Shown here: piece after piece, positions 6,630 through 8,868 of the stretch
How the letters are laid out: the number at the start of each line of letters is the position of its first letter
Position numbering within the stretch: position 1 is the stretch's first letter
DNA from: an uncultured Christensenellaceae bacterium
GTDB taxonomy: Bacteria > Bacillota > Clostridia > Christensenellales > Aristaeellaceae
Length of the DNA stretch: 8,868 nucleotides
Reading direction: 5' to 3'
Assembly: GCA_905236495.1 (NCBI GenBank)
Contig: CAJOPV010000206.1
Span: 1 to 8,868 of the forward strand
Notes under the pieces: model-generated
Seen by the model: only the letters and a program-made list of their open reading frames with translations
Databases searched by the model: none
What the model was told of the DNA's origin: nothing
Program-made: the position numbers and the translations under genes

Positions 6630-6666
6630 AAAAAACACCCCCCGCCGGAATGTATGCGGCGAGGGG
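6630..6666 (-). terminator. intrinsic terminator after the DUF308 gene, overlapping the next gene's ribosome site
   Basis: Read on the minus strand, CCCCTCGCCG (6666-6657) pairs with CGGCGGGGGG (6647-6638) at all ten positions (one G-U) around a 9-base loop, followed by TGTTTTTT (6637-6630). This is a strong rho-independent terminator 15 bases past the DUF308 stop. The G-run of its 3' arm is also the only ribosome binding site for the lipoprotein gene, whose ATG (6629) immediately follows the T-run. Confidence 0.88.
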
Positions 6667-6681
6667 CGAAACGATGCTGTT

Positions 6682-7248
6682 TTATTGGCTGCTCCGCCAG
6701 GATTGGATGCGTTTGCCCACGGTTAACACGATCACGATATCGGATACGCCCTCGTAGATCAGGGCGGCGCCGATGACGACGACGGCGACCTCCAGGGTGG
6801 CGAAGGGATTGGACATGATGATGGCGCCGGAGAGGATGCTCAGCACCGCCAGACAAAGCAGCACCGCCCAATGGCTGATCCCCGCCTTTTTCGCGTCCAG
6901 GGAGCGCAGGATATTGCTGATGCCAAAGCCGATGAGCAGGATGCCGAACAGGGTGGGGATGGCGCTCAAAACCGCCTGGGGATTCGTTACCATGAACAGG
7001 CCCAGCCCCAGAGCGAACAGGCCCACGATCAAATCGCTTTGGAAAATCACGGGGTAGGTATGGTCCTGGTTGAAATACCGTACCATACGGATCACCCCGG
7101 TGGCGATGGCGAAGCCCCCCAGGATATAGCACAGGGAATTCAGCGCCGCCCCGGGGAACAGCACCAGCAAAAGGCCCGCCAGGATGCACAGTGCGGCGGA
7201 GGCGATCCAGTTCTTTTTCAGCGTATTTAGGAGCTCGGATACATTCAT
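6682..7248 (-). CDS. DUF308/HdeD-family membrane protein
   Basis: A 188-residue integral membrane protein with six predicted helices (about 14-32, 36-55, 70-87, 93-112, 125-145, 150-176) in three repeated hairpins. Each hairpin carries a proline turn between its helices: LFPGAAL (30-36), VTNPQAVL (87-94) and MSNPFATL (145-152), with glycine-rich helices such as FGILLIGFGI (101-110). This is the DUF308 pattern shared with E. coli HdeD, which is linked to acid resistance; the molecular activity is not known. Start at 7248 is set by AGAAGGG (7263-7257), 8 bases ahead; the longer frame from 7302 lies in leader. It has its own promoter overlapping that of divergent bioY and ends in a strong terminator, so it may be monocistronic or read through at low level into the lipoprotein gene. 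Confidence 0.88.
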   Translation of the reverse strand: MNVSELLNTLKKNWIASAALCILAGLLLVLFPGAALNSLCYILGGFAIATGVIRMVRYFNQDHTYPVIFQSDLIVGLFALGLGLFMVTNPQAVLSAIPTLFGILLIGFGISNILRSLDAKKAGISHWAVLLCLAVLSILSGAIIMSNPFATLEVAVVVIGAALIYEGVSDIVIVLTVGKRIQSWRSSQ

Positions 7249-7301
7249 CGGATAAACCCTTCTTTCTTTCGGAACTGGGCGGGAAACAGACGGATGCGCC
7301 A

Positions 7302-7330
7302 TTGACTTCCCGACCCGGGAAAAGTATAAT
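7302..7330 (+). promoter_or_regulatory. SigA-type promoter of bioY
   Basis: TTGACT (7302-7307), exactly 17 bp, then consensus TATAAT (7325-7330). Predicted start is near 7337, giving a leader of about 43 bases. The spacer holds a perfect palindrome (7307-7321). I see no BirA-type operator, so if biotin controls the gene it is not by the classical site. Confidence 0.85.
7307..7321. promoter_or_regulatory. palindrome in the bioY promoter, possible operator
   Basis: TTCCCG (7307-7312) and CGGGAA (7316-7321) form a perfect 6-bp inverted repeat with 3 central bases. It fills most of the bioY -35/-10 spacer and covers the predicted start (near 7316) of the divergent DUF308 transcript, where a dimeric repressor would block both. 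The factor is not identified; a chance GC-rich palindrome is possible. Confidence 0.4.
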
Positions 7331-7351
7331 ACCTCAGGCGAAAAAAATCAA
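7323..7351 (-). promoter_or_regulatory. SigA-type promoter of the DUF308 gene
   Basis: On the minus strand TTGATT (7351-7346), exactly 17 bp, then TATACT (7328-7323). Predicted start is near 7316, giving a leader of about 68 bases to the ATG at 7248. Four of its six -10 positions (7325-7328) are shared with the bioY -10 on the other strand. Confidence 0.7.
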
Positions 7352-7379
7352 CCTTCTGCGAAAGAGAGGAAACACATCC

Positions 7380-7907
7380 ATGCAAAAGCGGCACGTACGG
7401 GATCTGGTCTATTGCGCCTTGTTCGCGGCGCTGATCGCAGTGTTTGCCCAGCTATCCATCCCCATCGACCCGGTACCCATCAGCCTTGCCACCTTTGCGG
7501 TGATGATGTGCGGGCTGCTGTTGGGCTGGAAAGGAGGCCTGGCGGCGGTAGCTGTGTATATTTTGCTGGGAGCGGCAGGCGCGCCGGTGTTCGCGGGGCT
7601 GAAAAACGGCGCGGCGGCCCTGGCGGGGCCTACGGCGGGTTATATTTTCGGCTATCTGCCCTACGCCGCCCTGGCGGGGCTGCCCATCAAAAGGTGGCAG
7701 GAAAATTTCGGCCTGCGCTGCGTTTTATGCCTCTTTGGCACCCTGGCCTGCTATGCCCTGGGCACCGGCTGTTTCATGATCCAAAGCGGCAGAGGGCTGT
7801 GGGACAGCCTGGGCCTGTGCGTGCTGCCCTTCCTGCCGGGGGACGGGGCCAAGATCCTGCTTTCCTCCTTCCTGGCGCCGAGGCTTCGGAAGGCTATGAA
7901 AGCTTGA
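7380..7907 (+). CDS. bioY: biotin transporter BioY (ECF S-component)
   Basis: A 175-residue membrane protein that binds biotin and works with an energy-coupling (EcfA/EcfT) module. Family signatures are present in order: IDPVPISLATFAVMMCGLLLG (29-49, biotin-site loop and helix), GAAGAPVFAGL (64-74), LAGPTAGYIFGY (81-92), and the C-terminal LPGDGAKILLSSFLAPRLRK (152-171). About six hydrophobic segments fit the S-component fold, and length is slightly under the usual 180-200. The start at 7380 has AGAGAGGA (7363-7370) 9 bases ahead; the longer frame from 7191 runs through the promoter. No EcfA, EcfT or biotin-synthesis genes are near, so it probably shares a coupling module encoded elsewhere. 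A two-way terminator follows. Confidence 0.94.
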   Translation: MQKRHVRDLVYCALFAALIAVFAQLSIPIDPVPISLATFAVMMCGLLLGWKGGLAAVAVYILLGAAGAPVFAGLKNGAAALAGPTAGYIFGYLPYAALAGLPIKRWQENFGLRCVLCLFGTLACYALGTGCFMIQSGRGLWDSLGLCVLPFLPGDGAKILLSSFLAPRLRKAMKA

Positions 7908-7942
7908 AAAACGGCGGAGATTTACGCTCCGCCGCTTTTTTT
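7906..7942 (+). terminator. two-way intrinsic terminator between bioY and the GNAT gene
   Basis: CGGCGGAG (7912-7919) and CTCCGCCG (7927-7934) form a perfect 8-bp stem with a 7-base loop. On the plus strand CTTTTTTT (7935-7942) follows, ending bioY. On the minus strand TTTTTC (7911-7906) follows, ending the acetyltransferase gene. The GNAT stop codon (7924-7922) lies inside the loop, so its last codons form one arm. Confidence 0.92.
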
Positions 7943-8500
7943 GCGCCGTACCCAATCGACCCGGGAGAGGACATAAGTGGCTTCATCCCCCCGAAAGCCG
8001 TCCCCTTTATCAGGGCGGGCCCCTTTTTCTATATCAGCAAGGCCCATGCCCAGCCTTTCCATCACCCGCCGGGAGGGACCGTTCCGGGTGTCGCAGTACG
8101 CTACTGCCCGCTGCGTCTCCTGCCAATGGGTAAAGGAAAAATCCATCATGGCCCGGCCCGCCTCGACGGCATAGCCCCGGCCCCGGAATTCCGGCAGCAA
8201 GATCCAGCCGATGCCGGCGTCGCCGTTTTCGTATTTTTCCGCGCTGACCTCGCCGATAGGCTGTCCCGTTTCCTTCAATAGCACGCAGTATTCAAACAGG
8301 GTGACGGGCTGCTTTTGCCTCTCCGCCAGGGCGTGATGAAGGAACCTGCTTGCGTCCTTTTCCGGCGTCACCCCGGGCAGGCCCCAGTAATACAGGTATT
8401 TCACCGTGTCCGGGTCCCGGGCGATTTTCAGCAGCAGGGGATAATCCCCCTCCTCAAAGGGACGCAGCAAAAGCCGTTCCGTTTGAATCGTTTCGTTCAT
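7922..8500 (-). CDS. GNAT-family N-acetyltransferase (RimJ/RimL-like)
   Basis: A 192-residue cytoplasmic enzyme expected to move acetyl from acetyl-CoA to an amine, often a protein N-terminus in this subfamily; the substrate cannot be told. It opens with the typical TERLLLRPFEEGD (7-19). The central strand and acetyl-CoA loop are GWILLPEFRGRGYAVEAG (98-115) with R-G-R-G-Y-A (106-111). AYCDTRNGPSRRVMERLGM (134-152) is the conserved NxxSxRVMEKLGM block. The protein is full length. Start at 8500 rests on the homology and on GAGG (8512-8509) 8 bases ahead; the longer frame is antisense to rpmA. The rpmA terminator ends only 5 bases upstream of that ribosome site and I find no promoter between, so expression may come from read-through. 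The stop lies in the loop of the shared terminator. Confidence 0.9.
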   Translation of the reverse strand: MNETIQTERLLLRPFEEGDYPLLLKIARDPDTVKYLYYWGLPGVTPEKDASRFLHHALAERQKQPVTLFEYCVLLKETGQPIGEVSAEKYENGDAGIGWILLPEFRGRGYAVEAGRAMMDFSFTHWQETQRAVAYCDTRNGPSRRVMERLGMGLADIEKGARPDKGDGFRGDEATYVLSRVDWVRRKKSGGA

Positions 8501-8517
8501 TCGCAGAACCTCATAAG

Positions 8518-8552
8518 AAAAAGCCGCCTGCAACCAGATGCGAAGCGGCTTT
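8518..8552 (-). terminator. intrinsic terminator after rpmA
   Basis: On the minus strand AAAGCCGC (8552-8545) pairs with GCGGCTTT (8527-8520) over a 17-base interior that can add a small GCA/TGC stem. The last three Ts of the stem extend to a run of five (8522-8518), then CTT. It lies 12 bases after the rpmA stop. The T-run is short, so some read-through into the acetyltransferase gene is plausible. Confidence 0.75.
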
Positions 8553-8564
8553 GCGTACCGTGAT

Positions 8565-8867
8565 TTACTGGGCGGCGGTTTCGGCGGCGGCAACGGGATG
8601 CACGCTGACCTGCTTGTCAAACTTGCCCTTGCGCTCAAAGCGCATGATGCCGTCGGCCTTGGCAAAGAGGGTATCATCCTTGCCGATGCCCACGTTCAGG
8701 CCGGGATGCACCTTGGTGCCCCGCTGACGAACCAGGATATTGCCTGCCTTGACGAACTGCCCGTCGGCCCGCTTGGGGCCCAGGCGCTTGCTTTCGCTGT
8801 CGCGGCCGTTCCGGGTGGAGCCCATACCTTTTTTATGGGCGAAAAGCTGAAGATTGAGCTTCAACAT
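8565..8867 (-). CDS. rpmA: 50S ribosomal protein bL27
   Basis: A 100-residue ribosomal protein of the large subunit; its N-terminus reaches the peptidyl transferase centre. It starts MLKLNLQLF followed by AHKKG. The nine-residue extension is the Firmicutes type, removed by the cysteine protease Prp between F9 and A10 in Staphylococcus aureus. The core GSTRNGRDSESKRLGPKRADGQ (16-37) and VRQRGTKVHPGLNVGIGKDD (46-65) is standard; residues 90-100 are an alanine-rich tail. The ATG is at 8867 with only one base left in the window, so its ribosome site and the expected upstream rplU and prp genes cannot be seen. A terminator follows. Confidence 0.98.
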   Translation of the reverse strand: MLKLNLQLFAHKKGMGSTRNGRDSESKRLGPKRADGQFVKAGNILVRQRGTKVHPGLNVGIGKDDTLFAKADGIMRFERKGKFDKQVSVHPVAAAETAAQ

Positions 8868-8868
8868 G

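Noticed and set aside
6667..6760. Own promoter for the lipoprotein gene
   Set aside because: TAAAAC and TTAACC occur but none pairs with an acceptable partner at 16-18 bp, and any transcript would still cross the terminator.
7331..7379. BirA operator in the bioY leader
   Set aside because: AATCAACC is present but no matching GGTT half-site lies at a suitable distance.

Overview
The window looks like chromosomal DNA of a GC-rich Gram-positive of the Firmicutes, most likely an endospore-forming member of the Clostridia. Three things point there. Ribosomal protein bL27 carries the Firmicutes-type N-terminal extension that ends just before AHKKG. A 58-codon gene reads as the sporulation regulator Gin/CsfB. 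Promoters and ribosome binding sites are of the ordinary SigA/GGAGG kind. No phage, insertion sequence, CRISPR array or defence system was seen; this is mostly a core-genome neighbourhood, and its interest lies in an unusual fusion, one very small gene and several tightly packed control regions.

Layout. Left end (1-407): a tRNA-Thr(GGT) gene on the minus strand and its promoter, back to back with the promoter and structured leader of a large plus-strand gene. 408-3065 (plus): a one-polypeptide MacB/LolD-FtsX type ABC transporter. It converges with a minus-strand block. Read in its own direction (right to left), that block is: a DUF308/HdeD-like membrane protein (7248-6682), a strong terminator, a short solute-binding-protein-like lipoprotein (6629-5817), gin/csfB (5748-5572), a HAD-phosphatase/thymidylate-kinase fusion (5530-4247) and mnmA (4244-3180). 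The gin-tmk proximity echoes the csfB...tmk order of Bacillus subtilis. 7380-7907 (plus): bioY, the biotin-binding component of an ECF transporter, divergent from DUF308. 8500-7922 (minus): a RimJ/RimL-type GNAT acetyltransferase sharing a two-way terminator with bioY. 8867-8565 (minus): rpmA, complete up to the window edge.

How the parts relate. The tmk fusion and mnmA are almost certainly one transcription and translation unit (2 bases apart), joining dTTP supply to tRNA wobble-uridine thiolation; this is a housekeeping pairing without an obvious biochemical link. gin would act only during sporulation. The DUF308 and bioY promoters overlap back to back and share most of their -10 bases, so the two genes probably compete for polymerase, and a perfect palindrome there could be an operator. 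Twice in the window a terminator runs directly into the ribosome binding site of the next gene (DUF308 to lipoprotein, rpmA to GNAT), suggesting expression by read-through or regulated termination.

Best candidates for something little described: the HAD-Tmk fusion, the terminator that doubles as the lipoprotein's ribosome binding site, and the overlapping DUF308/bioY promoters.
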